This document shows, piece after piece, positions 53,244 to 62,015 of a stretch of DNA of 64,000 bases. The stretch lies in contig NZ_PDKC01000004.1 of NCBI RefSeq assembly GCF_004116495.1, forward strand, positions 1-64,000, written 5' to 3'. Within the stretch, counting starts at the first letter, position 1; each line of letters starts with the position of its first letter. The position numbers and the translations under genes are program-made. The notes under the pieces are model-generated. The model was not told the origin of the DNA, did no database searches, and saw only the letters and a program-made list of their open reading frames with translations. The stretch is from Arcobacter sp. CECT 8985. GTDB taxonomy: Bacteria > Campylobacterota > Campylobacteria > Campylobacterales > Arcobacteraceae.

Positions 53244-53909
53244 ATAACCCTGTCCAGAAATATTTTTAACTAGGTTTTTAGATGTTTTGGATCTAAATCT
53301 TTTTATAAAAGTTCTTAATCTTTCATCTGAAGATTCTTCACCTTCCCACAAAGTATCTTTTATTTTGTCAACTTCTACAATATTAGGATAATTTTTTATT
53401 AATAAAAATAAAAAGTTTTTTTCTCTTTTTGTTAGATTAATAATTTTCTCATTTTTAAATAAATTATTTTTATTTTTATCATAATAGATATCTTTTGAAA
53501 GTTTAAATACTCTTTTTTTATCCAATTTTGTTACTAATTTTTTTAAATAATCTAAAACTTCATCTGGATCAAATGGTTTTATAAAATATTTTGTAATACC
53601 AATATCAATTGCATTAAGAAGTCTTTGTTTTTCAGAAAAAGCACTAAGAACAATTACTGGAATATTTTCATCAATCTCTTCTTTTATCTTTTTTGTCATT
53701 TCTAAACCATCAAGTTTAGGCATCATAATATCAGTAATAATAATATCAGGCTTTACACTTTTTACTTTTTCTATTGCTTCTAAACCATCTTTTGCAAGAG
53801 TAAAGCTAAAAAAATAATCACCAATTGCTTCTTTTAATAGTTTTGAAATATTTTGTTCATCTTCAACAAGTAATACCTTAAACTCTTTTAACAAATAGTC
53901 AGTTGACAT
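53220..53909 (-). CDS. OmpR-type response regulator
   Basis: A 229-residue response regulator with a complete receiver (1-125): acidic pair in LLVEDEQNI, phosphoacceptor Asp 60 in IITDIMMPKLDG, Ser in IVLSAFSE and Lys in YFIKPFDP. A winged helix follows (about 140-229: LTKREKNFLFLLI, IKDTLWEGEE, LVKNISGQGYLIS). No kinase gene is adjacent, so it is an orphan locally; the soluble PAS kinase at 55386 is the closest candidate. Its 3' end overlaps nrdG by 24 bp, and antisense read-through between the two is possible. The 210-bp upstream spacer holds an AT inverted repeat. Confidence 0.9.
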   Translation of the reverse strand: MSTDYLLKEFKVLLVEDEQNISKLLKEAIGDYFFSFTLAKDGLEAIEKVKSVKPDIIITDIMMPKLDGLEMTKKIKEEIDENIPVIVLSAFSEKQRLLNAIDIGITKYFIKPFDPDEVLDYLKKLVTKLDKKRVFKLSKDIYYDKNKNNLFKNEKIINLTKREKNFLFLLIKNYPNIVEVDKIKDTLWEGEESSDERLRTFIKRFRSKTSKNLVKNISGQGYLISPQDI

Positions 53910-53989
53910 AGATATCTCCTAAATTTAAATATCTTTTAAATTATTATTATAGAATTTTTTTTTAAAAGATAGATAAAAATAACTATATA

Positions 53990-54021
53990 TTTAAAAATAT
54001 TTTAAAAAAAATATTTTTAAA
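53990..54021. repeat. AT-only inverted repeat
   Basis: A perfect 14-bp inverted repeat TTTAAAAATATTTT / AAAATATTTTTAAA with an AAAA loop, between the divergent response regulator and gshB-like genes. It could be an operator or terminator-like structure, but such AT-only repeats arise easily in this base composition. Confidence 0.4.
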
Positions 54022-54087
54022 ATACCGTAATAAGGCAATTTAGTAGAATTAAGTTTTTATTAAGCTTATAAGTTGTGAAAAATGATG

Positions 54088-54093
54088 TATAAT
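54088..54093 (+). promoter_or_regulatory. -10 box of the gshB-like gene
   Basis: TATAAT lies 26 bases before the ATG at 54120. AAAGAGGAAAAA precedes the ATG, so the mRNA has a normal short leader. No good -35 at 17-bp spacing was found. Confidence 0.5.
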
Positions 54094-54119
54094 ACACTAT
54101 TAATTTTAAAGAGGAAAAA

Positions 54120-55151
54120 ATGCATATAGGTTTTATTATTGAACACTGGGATAATCTTGAACCACTTAAAAGTTCAACATTAACAATAATACGAGAGTGT
54201 GTCAAAAGGAATCATAAAGTATCTATACTTTATACAAATAATTTAACAGTTAGAAACAATATTGTTCATGGCTTTATCCAAACTATAAATGAAATGGATA
54301 AGATTCCTGAAAATATAGTGACATTTTATAAAAAAGTGCAGTTTGAGAAAAAATTAACTGCACTTCATGCCTTTGATTGTATTATGTTAAGAAAAGACCC
54401 ACCAATAAATCCATTGGTACTTAATTTTCTTGATGCAATAAAAGATGAAACAGTGATAATTAATGATGTTGATGGGATAAGAAAAGCTAATAATAAACTT
54501 TATACTACAACATTTCATGATCCAAATAATACATTTTTGCCTGTTACTCATGTTTCAGGAAGTAAAAAGTATATCAATAAAATAATAGAAGAATCAGTAA
54601 GTGAAAAACTTATTTTAAAGCCTCTTGATGGTTCAGGTGGCAAAGGTGTAATAGTATTAGAAAAAAATGCAAAATCTAATATTAATTCACTTTTAGATTT
54701 TTATATTGATAAATCTGGTGATAAATATGTTATTTTGCAAGAGTATATTCAAGGTGCAGAAAATGGAGATGTTAGGGTTTTAATGCTAAATGGAAAATAT
54801 TTAGGTGCATATCATAGAAAACCTGCTGAGGGTGAACTTAGAGCAAATATACAAGCAGGAGGAACTGCACATAAGTATACTTTGACACAAAGTCAAAAAA
54901 ATGTTTGTAGAAAAATAGGTGCAAAGCTATTAGCAGATGGATTATATTTTGTTGGATTAGATATGATTGGGGATAAAATTCTTGAAGTTAATGTTCTTAA
55001 TCCTGGAGGAATTACAAATATAAATAGATTAAATAAATTGAAGCTTCATCAAAATGTAGTTGATTTTTTAGAAGAAAAAGTAGAAGAGAAAATAGAAAAA
55101 AGAGCAGAGTTAGAGTATTTACTCAAAAGATTAAGTGAATTAAGGGAGTAG
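54120..55151 (+). CDS. gshB: Glutathione synthetase-like ATP-grasp ligase
   Basis: A 343-residue ATP-grasp enzyme resembling E. coli GshB (316). Shared landmarks are MLRKDPPINP, NDVDGIRKANNKLY, LKPLDGSGGKGV (nucleotide loop), ENGDVRVLMLNGK, RKPAEGELRANIQAGG and VGLDMIGDKILEVNVLNPGG (metal ExN). It would join gamma-glutamylcysteine and glycine using ATP. The C-terminal extension (about 315-343) is a charged helix absent from the short homologue. No glutamate-cysteine ligase lies in this window, so true glutathione synthesis is inferred only from family resemblance; a different dipeptide product is possible. It is followed 7 bp later by a 69-residue unknown protein. Confidence 0.8.
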   Translation: MHIGFIIEHWDNLEPLKSSTLTIIRECVKRNHKVSILYTNNLTVRNNIVHGFIQTINEMDKIPENIVTFYKKVQFEKKLTALHAFDCIMLRKDPPINPLVLNFLDAIKDETVIINDVDGIRKANNKLYTTTFHDPNNTFLPVTHVSGSKKYINKIIEESVSEKLILKPLDGSGGKGVIVLEKNAKSNINSLLDFYIDKSGDKYVILQEYIQGAENGDVRVLMLNGKYLGAYHRKPAEGELRANIQAGGTAHKYTLTQSQKNVCRKIGAKLLADGLYFVGLDMIGDKILEVNVLNPGGITNINRLNKLKLHQNVVDFLEEKVEEKIEKRAELEYLLKRLSELRE

Positions 55152-55158
55152 TTTTGAG

Positions 55159-55368
55159 ATGGACGTACAAGAAATTCAAAAAAATTCAGAAGTTTCAGAA
55201 TCTGTTGTGGAAATAGTGAAATTAATAAAACATGAAAGAAATTTTGAGAAAGCTGCTGAAATTGTAATAGCAAAAAATTTGACTATGTTAAATATTGTTG
55301 AAAGAACATTACGATTGCAAACGTTTGAATTAGCAAAACTTTGTGATGCTGTTATTTCCAAAAAATAG
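55159..55368 (+). CDS. Small helical protein of unknown function
   Basis: A 69-residue, probably all-helical protein starting MDVQEIQKNSEVSESVVEI with no signal peptide, metal motif or recognised family. It lies 7 bp after the gshB-like stop with GGGAGTAGTTTTGAG before its ATG, so it is likely co-transcribed with that ligase. Its end overlaps a strong bidirectional terminator by two bases, which makes it the last gene of the unit. A role connected with thiol or peptide metabolism is only guilt by association. An antisense ORF covers part of the same stretch and is discounted. Confidence 0.65.
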   Translation: MDVQEIQKNSEVSESVVEIVKLIKHERNFEKAAEIVIAKNLTMLNIVERTLRLQTFELAKLCDAVISKK

Positions 55369-55398
55369 ATAAGAAGTAAGTTTTCTTACTGCTTATCT
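55367..55398. terminator. Bidirectional intrinsic terminator
   Basis: Stem AGATAAG-A-AGTAAG / CTTACT-G-CTTATCT with loop TTTT (13 pairs, one mismatch), between converging genes and overlapping both stop codons. Confidence 0.8.
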
Positions 55399-56612
55399 AA
55401 AGGAATATTTATAATAAATTGTAATCCATTCTTATAATTTTGTGCTAATATAGAACCATTTAAACTTTTTTCAATAATCATTTTTGACATAAATAACCCA
55501 AGACCTGTTCCATTGCTTTGATGTTTTGTTGTAAAATAAGGTTCAAAAATTTTATCAAGGGTTTTTTCTTCAACTCCATTTGCATTATCTAAAAATATAA
55601 CTTGTGCAAAATTACTATTTTCTATTGTTGTTTTTTTTATTTGAATATATATAATTCTATTTATAACTTTATTTTTATTAAATGCATGTGCAGAGTTTTG
55701 AAGAAAATTAATAATAACTTGTGATAGTTCATTTGATACTCCAAAAACATCAAGATCAATATACTCTTTTTTAATTGTAATATTCTCTTTTTGAATAAGT
55801 TTTCTACTAATATTTAAACTCTCCTCAAGGGCATCTTTTAAATTGAATTTCTTTTTTTCTTTATTTGGATTGAAAAAGTTTGAAAAATCATCAATTGTTT
55901 GAGACATATTTGCAATAATTTCTTTGCTATCTTTATAATATTTTGTCATATTTTCATTATCTTGTGCTGTTGCACATTTTTTTAAGTTAAATAAAGCAAG
56001 ATTTAATTCTGTTAGAGGTTGTCTCCATTGGTGAGCTATATTTGCAAGCATTTGTCCTAAACTAGCCATTCTTGATTGCCAGAATAAGATTTTTTGTTTT
56101 TGTTTATTTTTTTCTATTTCTTCTTGAACTCTTTGTTCAAGATTTTGATTTAACTCTTTTAGTTGTTTTGTTTGTTCTTGAACTCTCATCTCAAGAGTTT
56201 TATTTAGAAGTTTTAGTTCTTTATCTTTTTTCTCTAGATTTTTTTTTAGTTCAACTTCTTGTGTTACATCATAACGAATTGCAATAAACTCTTCAATATC
56301 ATCAAAATCATCTAAAATAGGAGTAATTGTAGTATTTAAATATACACTTTTACCATCTTTTGTTAAGTTTTTAACAGTTGATTTATAAGTTTGTCTTTTT
56401 TGTTTGATAGTTTCCCATAGATTTTTAAAATGTTCTTTGGGAACATCAGGGTGTCTCACTATATTGTGATTTTTCCCTAATAATTCCTCTTTGGAGTATC
56501 CAGAAATTTTGCAAAACTCATCATTTACAAAAGTTATAATTCCATTTATATCTGTTTTTGAAACAATATTACTATTTTCAATTGCTTGTTGATAAGTATT
56601 TGCATTTTTCAT
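55386..56612 (-). CDS. Cytosolic PAS / coiled-coil histidine kinase
   Basis: A 408-residue soluble kinase. The N-terminal PAS domain (about 5-125) has SKTDINGIITFVNDEF, GKNHNIVRHPDVPK and TYKSTVKNLTKDGKSVYL, of the CetB type. A coiled coil follows (about 125-175, KELNQNLEQRVQEEIEKN), then the H-box MASLGQMLANIAHQWRQPL with His 194. The ATPase domain shows FLDNANGVEEKT and HQSNGTGLGLFMSK. It starts 1 bp after the hemB stop, so it is probably expressed from the hemB promoter. No cognate receiver is adjacent. The shared PAS type suggests redox or flavin sensing, but cofactor binding is unproven. Confidence 0.9.
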   Translation of the reverse strand: MKNANTYQQAIENSNIVSKTDINGIITFVNDEFCKISGYSKEELLGKNHNIVRHPDVPKEHFKNLWETIKQKRQTYKSTVKNLTKDGKSVYLNTTITPILDDFDDIEEFIAIRYDVTQEVELKKNLEKKDKELKLLNKTLEMRVQEQTKQLKELNQNLEQRVQEEIEKNKQKQKILFWQSRMASLGQMLANIAHQWRQPLTELNLALFNLKKCATAQDNENMTKYYKDSKEIIANMSQTIDDFSNFFNPNKEKKKFNLKDALEESLNISRKLIQKENITIKKEYIDLDVFGVSNELSQVIINFLQNSAHAFNKNKVINRIIYIQIKKTTIENSNFAQVIFLDNANGVEEKTLDKIFEPYFTTKHQSNGTGLGLFMSKMIIEKSLNGSILAQNYKNGLQFIINIPLDKQ

Positions 56613-56613
56613 A

Positions 56614-57591
56614 TTAATTATTTTTATTTAAATATTCACAAGCCTCTTTTGCATGATAAGTAATAATCATATCTGCACCAGCTCTTTTAAAACCTATTAA
56701 TGTTTCTATCATAATTCTTTCATAATCAACTAATCCTGCAATTCCTGCATTTTTAAGCATTGCATATTCACCACTTACATTGTATGCACAAACAGGTAAA
56801 TTTGTATTATTTCTTAATTCTCTAATAACATCCATAAATGCTAATGCTGGTTTTACCATTAATATATCAGCACCTTGTCTTTCATCTTCTAAAGATTCTT
56901 CTAAAGCTTCAAGTCTATTTGCTGGATCCATTTGATATGTTCTTCTATCACCAAATGAAGGAGTAGATTCTGCAACATCTCTAAAAGGTCCATAGTATGC
57001 ACTTGCAAATTTAGTTGAATATGCCATAATTGGAATATCTTGATAACCATTTTCATCCAATGCAGTTCTTAAAGTTTCAATAATACCATCCATCATTCCA
57101 CTAGGAGCAATCATATCAATACCTGCTTTAGCGTGAACAATTGCTTGCTGTGCTGAAATTTCTAATGTTTTATCATTATCAACTGTATGTGTATGTGGGT
57201 CTAAAATTCCACAATGTCCATGGTCTGTATATTCACAAAAACATAAGTCACTAATAATATACATATCAGGGAATTTTGCTTTGATTGCCTTAGTTGTTCT
57301 TGCTATAATACTCTCTTCTGATAAACATTCACTACCAACTGAATCTTTTACATCTGGAATTCCAAATAAAATAATTGATTTTAAACCAATTGAATATATA
57401 TATTCACACTCTTTAATTATTTCATCTATACTCATTTGAAAAACACCAGGCATTGAAGGTACTTCTGTTTTAATACCTTCTCCTTCTCTTACAAATAGTG
57501 GATATATAAAATCATTATTTGATAATGTTGTTTCTCTTACTAAATTTCTTAAGTTTTCATTTAATCTTAATCTTCTAAAACGTTTAAACAT
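56614..57591 (-). CDS. hemB: Delta-aminolevulinic acid dehydratase (porphobilinogen synthase)
   Basis: A 325-residue HemB of normal length. The zinc-cysteine segment is [14 protein letters not shown]. The two Schiff-base lysines are in [15 protein letters not shown] and [13 protein letters not shown], and [14 protein letters not shown] is conserved. It condenses two 5-aminolevulinates to porphobilinogen in the cytoplasm. Residues [14 protein letters not shown] close the active site. Start ATG 57591 lies in a short divergent spacer with ribA, which carries a -10 box facing ribA. The PAS kinase gene follows immediately. HemN at 47848 acts later in the same pathway. Confidence 0.97.
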   Translation of the reverse strand: MFKRFRRLRLNENLRNLVRETTLSNNDFIYPLFVREGEGIKTEVPSMPGVFQMSIDEIIKECEYIYSIGLKSIILFGIPDVKDSVGSECLSEESIIARTTKAIKAKFPDMYIISDLCFCEYTDHGHCGILDPHTHTVDNDKTLEISAQQAIVHAKAGIDMIAPSGMMDGIIETLRTALDENGYQDIPIMAYSTKFASAYYGPFRDVAESTPSFGDRRTYQMDPANRLEALEESLEDERQGADILMVKPALAFMDVIRELRNNTNLPVCAYNVSGEYAMLKNAGIAGLVDYERIMIETLIGFKRAGADMIITYHAKEACEYLNKNN

Positions 57592-57610
57592 TTTTTTTAC
57601 CTTTATTAGA

Positions 57611-57616
57611 TATAAT
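57611..57616 (+). promoter_or_regulatory. -10 box of ribA
   Basis: TATAAT at 57611-57616, 35 bases before the ribA ATG at 57652, in the 60-bp spacer divergent from hemB. AAAAGAGG provides the ribosome site. Confidence 0.55.
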
Positions 57617-57651
57617 CATAGTTATTTTATCACTATAAGGTTTAAAAGAGG

Positions 57652-58233
57652 ATGAAAATAAAACAATCAAATATTGCTAACCTCCCTACAAAATATGGAA
57701 AATTCAAAATAAAAGCTTACAAAGATTTAGATTCTCACCAAGAACATCTTGCTATTATAACACCTGATTTTGAAGATATTGATGCTCCTTATGTAAGAGT
57801 ACATTCAGAGTGTTTAACAGGAGATACATTAGGAAGTTTAAAATGTGACTGCCAAAATCAATTACAACTAGCTATGACATTTATAGCAAAAGAGGGTGGA
57901 CTTATAATTTATCATAGACAAGAGGGTAGAAATATAGGTTTACTAAATAAAGTAAATGCATATGCATTACAAGATCAAGGTAAAAATACAATAGATGCAA
58001 ATCTTGAATTAGGTTTTAAAGAAGATGAAAGAGATTATAGTGTTATTGAATATATATTTAAAGATTTGAATGTAAATAAAATTAAATTAATAACAAATAA
58101 TCCAGATAAAATTAATTTTATTAAATCAATTGGTGTTGAGATTTTAGAAAGAATTCCTTCAATTACTAAAACAAATAAATATAATGAATTTTATTTAAAT
58201 ACAAAAAAATCTAAAATGGGTCATCTTTTATAA
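57652..58233 (+). CDS. ribA: GTP cyclohydrolase II
   Basis: A 193-residue RibA-type enzyme. Zinc cysteines are in CLTGDTLGSLKCDCQNQL; GGLIIYHRQEGRNIGL supplies catalytic residues and GTP contacts, and ITNNPDKINFIKSIGVE is conserved. It converts GTP to the diaminopyrimidine that starts riboflavin synthesis. It is the stand-alone form, not fused to RibB. It is first of a tight plus-strand series: rsmG begins at its last base (TAATG), then a small membrane protein, two further small genes and the mini-cytochrome. No FMN riboswitch is apparent in the short leader. Confidence 0.95.
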   Translation: MKIKQSNIANLPTKYGKFKIKAYKDLDSHQEHLAIITPDFEDIDAPYVRVHSECLTGDTLGSLKCDCQNQLQLAMTFIAKEGGLIIYHRQEGRNIGLLNKVNAYALQDQGKNTIDANLELGFKEDERDYSVIEYIFKDLNVNKIKLITNNPDKINFIKSIGVEILERIPSITKTNKYNEFYLNTKKSKMGHLL

Positions 58234-58820
58234 TGAGTTTAAAACAGAATTTAGAAAAAATAAATTTAAACTTTGATGAAAAATTTTATGAAAGATGCGA
58301 TATTTTTTTGCAATTACTTCAAAAATGGGGTAAAGTTCATAATTTAAGTGGAAGTTTAAAAGATGAAGATATTTATGAAAATATTTTAGATTCTTTATAC
58401 CCACTTAAGTTTATTGATGAATTTAACAGTTTTGCAGATATAGGTACAGGAGCAGGTTATCCAGGTCTTATCTTAGCAATTGCAAAACCAGATAAGAAGT
58501 GTTATTTAATAGAACCTAGAGTGAAAAGAGTATCATTTCTAAATTTTATAAAAAATACTTTAGAATTAAATAATGTAGAAGTTATATGTAATAGAGTAGA
58601 AAAAGTTAATGATATTATTGTTGATTTAGTTACATCAAGAGCAGTAACAAATACTTCATTATTATTAGATTTGACAAAAAATATATGTGAAGAAAAATGT
58701 AAATTCCTATTCTACAAAGGTAGTATGTTAGAAGAGGAAATACAAAAAGCAAAATTAGAACATACACAAATTGTTAGAAGAAATGAAAGAAACTATTTGT
58801 ATTATAAAGGTAAAGAATGA
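58233..58820 (+). CDS. rsmG: 16S rRNA (guanine-527-N7) methyltransferase
   Basis: A 195-residue SAM-dependent methyltransferase, slightly shorter than E. coli RsmG (207). The cofactor motif is FADIGTGAGYPGLILAI, then LIEPRVKRVSFLNFI and VTSRAVTN, as expected. It methylates G527 of 16S rRNA. The ATG overlaps the ribA stop by one base (TAATG), so translation is coupled, and its own stop overlaps the following small gene by 4 bases (ATGA). The usual parA/parB or mnmG neighbours are absent here. Confidence 0.93.
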   Translation: MSLKQNLEKINLNFDEKFYERCDIFLQLLQKWGKVHNLSGSLKDEDIYENILDSLYPLKFIDEFNSFADIGTGAGYPGLILAIAKPDKKCYLIEPRVKRVSFLNFIKNTLELNNVEVICNRVEKVNDIIVDLVTSRAVTNTSLLLDLTKNICEEKCKFLFYKGSMLEEEIQKAKLEHTQIVRRNERNYLYYKGKE

Positions 58821-59047
58821 TATTGAAATTTTTAGCAGTAACAGTAGTCCTATTTTTAGTTTATACACTATTTTTTAAGAAAAATAGAGAAAAATCTATG
58901 GATAGTAGTAACAAAAGTAATCAAAAAGATAACATAGAAGATATAATGGTAGAGTGTCCCACTTGTGGAACTTATGTTTCAAAAAAAGAGGCAATCTTAA
59001 GTAATGGTAACTATTACTGCTCTAAAGAGTGTTTAGAAAACAAGTAG
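58817..59047 (+). CDS. Small membrane-anchored zinc-finger protein (PP0621-like)
   Basis: A 76-residue protein with one N-terminal membrane helix (residues 3-19, KFLAVTVVLFLVYTLFF), a polar linker and a C-terminal cysteine motif: VECPTCGTYVSKKEA, then YYCSKECLENK. This pattern fits the PP0621 family of MYM/TRASH-like zinc fingers whose role is unknown. The finger would face the cytoplasm if the N-terminus is outside, but topology is not proved. The ATG overlaps the rsmG stop (ATGA). It probably shares the ribA-rsmG transcript. Confidence 0.82.
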   Translation: MILKFLAVTVVLFLVYTLFFKKNREKSMDSSNKSNQKDNIEDIMVECPTCGTYVSKKEAILSNGNYYCSKECLENK

Positions 59048-59055
59048 GTAATAAA

Positions 59056-59427
59056 ATGATATTAATTGGTGATGAAAACATACCATATGAAAATATTCAG
59101 AAAGTAGAAGACATAAATGATTTTTTAGATACAAAACCAAATAGTTTAGTCTTATTTGAATATAAACAAAATATAATTGAGTACTGTTGTAAAAATTCAC
59201 TTAATTATGTAGTTGTAATAAAAAATATAAAAGAAGCAATTTATTCAAATGCATTAAATGCAAAGTATATTGTATGTGAAAAAGATATTTCTAAAGATAT
59301 TCAAGAAGTCGCAGATAATTATATGTTTGATTCGAAAATATTAGCAATAATTGATTCAAATGAAGAGTTTGAAGAAGTTGCAAAAAATCAAATTGACGGG
59401 ATTATTTATAGGGCATTACTAAAATGA
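59056..59427 (+). CDS. Conserved small alpha/beta protein, unknown
   Basis: A 123-residue cytoplasmic protein with an alternating strand/helix pattern (NSLVLFEYKQNIIEYC, LNYVVVIKNIKEAIYS, KYIVCEKDISKDIQEVAD). I do not recognise a named domain. The start is taken as ATG at 59056 (MILIGDENIPYENIQK), with TAGGTAATAAA before it; an in-frame ATG at 59029 lies inside the previous gene. Its last four bases overlap the cytochrome gene (ATGA), so they are coupled. Its position in the ribA-rsmG series suggests a housekeeping role, but no function is proposed. Confidence 0.7.
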   Translation: MILIGDENIPYENIQKVEDINDFLDTKPNSLVLFEYKQNIIEYCCKNSLNYVVVIKNIKEAIYSNALNAKYIVCEKDISKDIQEVADNYMFDSKILAIIDSNEEFEEVAKNQIDGIIYRALLK

Positions 59428-59762
59428 GATATATTTTAGTAAATTTACTATTTTTTACTATTTTATTTGCATGTAGTGGTGATTGTATGAAATGTCATCC
59501 TGGACTTAAAAAAAGCATAAACAATAAAGAACATATAATTTTAAAACAATGCATCACTTGTCATGATAAGTTATCAAACCAAATGAGTCAATGTGGTGGG
59601 GATTGTTTTTCCTGTCATTCTCAAAATAAATTAATTAATTCTGATTATAAAGCTCATAAACAATTAGCAAGTTGTAAAAAGTGCCATATTAGTAAAGAAG
59701 ACTTTTTAAGTTTCCCTAATAATCGAGATAGTAACTTAATTGATTTACTGAAAAATAAGTGA
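59424..59762 (+). CDS. Small four-haem c-type cytochrome
   Basis: A 112-residue exported protein. A signal peptide (about 1-16, ILVNLLFFTILFACSG) is followed by four CxxCH haem sites: CMKCH, CITCH, CFSCH and CKKCH. The segment LFAC could also be read as a lipobox, so membrane attachment by a lipid is possible. Four haems in fewer than 100 mature residues is typical of periplasmic electron carriers. CcsBA at 9366 would attach the haems. The ATG overlaps the previous gene (ATGA). Electron donors and acceptors are unknown; no reductase gene adjoins it. Confidence 0.85.
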   Translation: MRYILVNLLFFTILFACSGDCMKCHPGLKKSINNKEHIILKQCITCHDKLSNQMSQCGGDCFSCHSQNKLINSDYKAHKQLASCKKCHISKEDFLSFPNNRDSNLIDLLKNK

Positions 59763-59812
59763 CCTTTAGATAAAATTGTGACTTTTAAAACATACCCACA
59801 ACAAGGAATATT

Positions 59813-59962
59813 GTGAAAGAGATATTAGATATTATTGTTTTAATTTTGTTTGTATTTATGTTGGCTATGTTTATAATTGGATTTAATAAACAACAAATAA
59901 AAAAGCATAAAGATAAACTTGAGGAAATTGAAAAAAAGAAAAAGGATAAGATAAATGAATAA
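59813..59962 (+). CDS. Small single-span membrane protein
   Basis: A 49-residue ORF starting GTG at 59813 with an ACAAGGAATATT ribosome site. The first half is a hydrophobic helix (ILDIIVLILFVFMLAMFIIG) and the second half a strongly charged, lysine/glutamate-rich tail (KHKDKLEEIEKKKKDK) that should lie in the cytoplasm. It overlaps the glyS start by 8 bases (ATGAATAA), which argues for coupled translation and against chance. It has no recognised family. It could be a small membrane protein related to glyS regulation or simply a conserved unknown. Confidence 0.62.
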   Translation: MKEILDIIVLILFVFMLAMFIIGFNKQQIKKHKDKLEEIEKKKKDKINE

Positions 59963-61970
59963 ACCATTATTAATTGAAATTGGTGTAGAAGAACTTCCAG
60001 CAATCCCATTTTTAAAAGAGTTACCAAATATTGAGAAGAAGTGGCTGGAAATATTAGAAAAAAATAGACTTACATGTGAATTTGATTTTTTCTATACACC
60101 AAGAAGATTGGTTTTATGGCATAGAGAATTTCCTGTTTCTCAACCAAATAGTGTAGTAGAACAATTTGGGGCTCCAATAAAAATAGCATATAAAGATGGT
60201 AACCCAACTCCTGCAGCTATTGGGTTTGCTAAAAAATGTGCAGTAGAAGTAGAAGATTTAGACCAAATTGATAAAGGTAAGGGGCCTGTTTTATATTTTA
60301 AACAAGAAGTAACAGGAAAACAAAGTGAAACACTTTTAAATGATATGGTAAATGATTTTGTACACTCTTTACATTTTGGGAAATCTATGAGATGGGGAAG
60401 TAGAACAGATAGTTTTATTAGACCTATTAGAAGCCTTTCAATTCTTTTAGAAAATAAAATTATTGATGCAGAACTTTTTGGCGTAAAATCATCTAACACT
60501 TCATTTGCTCATAGAATGGTATCTTATGAACCTTTTTCTTATGACTTTGCAGGAGATTATTTTTGTAAATTATCTAAAAATGGTGTTATTCTTTATCCTG
60601 ATGAGAGAAGAAAAATTATTTTAGATCAAATGAAAGAGATTGAAAAAAGTAATAATGTAAAAATAGATATTGATGAAGAGTTACTAGAAGAAGTTGTGGC
60701 AATTACAGAATACCCAACTGCATTGATTGGAAAATTTGATGAAGAGTTCTTAGAATTACCAGAAGAAGTAATTGTAACTTCAATGAAAGAACATCAAAGA
60801 TATTTTGCAGTATACGAAAATGGAAATTTAACAAATAAATTTATTGTTGTTTCAAACTCAAAAACAGATGATTTTTCAGCAATTATTGCAGGGAACGAAA
60901 AAGTATTAAGACCAAGATTAGCAGATGGAATGTTTTTTTACAAGAATGATATTGCAAATGGACTTAACAATGAAGGCCTTAAAAAACTTGTTTTTGTTGA
61001 AGGTCTTGGTTCTATGTATGAAAAATCTCAAAGAGAAGCAATTATTGCAGGTTATTTGGCTTCTAAATTTGATGTATCTCAAAAAGAACTTTTAAATAAA
61101 GCAGTAATGTTAAGTAAAGCTGATTTAATGTCAGAAATGGTATATGAATTTACTGAGCTTCAAGGTCTTATGGGATATTACTATGCAAAAATTGCAAATG
61201 AAGATAAATTAGTTTATACAGCATTAAAAGAGCAATATCTTCCAGATGGAGAAGATTCACAATTACCTTCGAATAAATTTTCTTCAATAGTTGCATTATC
61301 ATATAAATTAGATAATCTAATGGGATTATTTAGTGTTGGAAAAATTCCAACAGGATCAAAAGATCCATTTGGATTAAGAAGAGCTGCAGCTGGAATCGTA
61401 AAAATAGCAATTGAACATAAATTACCTATTAATTTAGAAAAAATAATTGATGATTTAATAGAAAATTATAAAGGTTTAAATAAAAATCAATTAGTTGAAT
61501 TTTTTAATGAAAGATTATTTAAAATATTTGATGTAAATCCTTCTGTATTAAAAGCAGTATTAGGAAGTGGTGAAAAAGATATTTATGAAATTTCATTAAA
61601 ATTATGTGCATTAAATCCAATTGTTCAAAGTGATAATTTCAAAGAAGTATCTTCTACTTTTAAAAGAGTTGCAAATATAGTAAAAGATATAAATACAAAT
61701 GCTAATATAAGTGTTGAGGAGTCTTTATTTGAAGATAATGAAGAAATAGAGTTATTTAAAGCATATACATTAGTTGTATCAAAACAATATGATGATTATG
61801 AAGTACAATTAGATGCTCTTTTCTCTTTAAAATCACAATTAGATAACTTTTTTGATAACGTATTTGTAAATCATGAAGATGAAAAAATAAAAACAAATAG
61901 AAAAAATTTAATTGGATTAGTATATAAAGCATTTAAAAATATAGCTGATATTAAAGAAATATCAATATAA
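59955..61970 (+). CDS. glyS: Glycyl-tRNA synthetase beta subunit
   Basis: A 671-residue GlyS, near the normal 680-690. It begins MNKPLLIEIGVEELPA, the family N-terminus, and contains VTSMKEHQRYFAV, NEKVLRPRLADGMFFY, LGSMYEKSQREA, ELQGLMGYYYA, LPSNKFSSIVALSYKLD and SKDPFGLRRAAAG. It pairs with GlyQ as an alpha2beta2 enzyme that charges tRNA-Gly; glyQ is not in this window, so the subunits are separated. The start overlaps the preceding small membrane gene. A good terminator follows the stop. Confidence 0.97.
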   Translation: MNKPLLIEIGVEELPAIPFLKELPNIEKKWLEILEKNRLTCEFDFFYTPRRLVLWHREFPVSQPNSVVEQFGAPIKIAYKDGNPTPAAIGFAKKCAVEVEDLDQIDKGKGPVLYFKQEVTGKQSETLLNDMVNDFVHSLHFGKSMRWGSRTDSFIRPIRSLSILLENKIIDAELFGVKSSNTSFAHRMVSYEPFSYDFAGDYFCKLSKNGVILYPDERRKIILDQMKEIEKSNNVKIDIDEELLEEVVAITEYPTALIGKFDEEFLELPEEVIVTSMKEHQRYFAVYENGNLTNKFIVVSNSKTDDFSAIIAGNEKVLRPRLADGMFFYKNDIANGLNNEGLKKLVFVEGLGSMYEKSQREAIIAGYLASKFDVSQKELLNKAVMLSKADLMSEMVYEFTELQGLMGYYYAKIANEDKLVYTALKEQYLPDGEDSQLPSNKFSSIVALSYKLDNLMGLFSVGKIPTGSKDPFGLRRAAAGIVKIAIEHKLPINLEKIIDDLIENYKGLNKNQLVEFFNERLFKIFDVNPSVLKAVLGSGEKDIYEISLKLCALNPIVQSDNFKEVSSTFKRVANIVKDINTNANISVEESLFEDNEEIELFKAYTLVVSKQYDDYEVQLDALFSLKSQLDNFFDNVFVNHEDEKIKTNRKNLIGLVYKAFKNIADIKEISI

Positions 61971-61974
61971 TAAT

Positions 61975-61998
61975 AAAGAAGAGACTTCTCTTCTTTTT
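61975..61998 (+). terminator. Intrinsic terminator of glyS
   Basis: A 9-bp stem AAAGAAGAG / CTCTTCTTT with loop ACTT, followed by a short T-run, directly after the glyS stop. Confidence 0.8.
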
Positions 61999-62015
61999 AG
62001 TTTTTAGGAGATAGT

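Noticed and set aside
55176-55361. Minus-strand 61-codon ORF opposite the small helical protein
   Set aside because: The plus-strand frame has a ribosome site and operon position; this frame is its antisense image.
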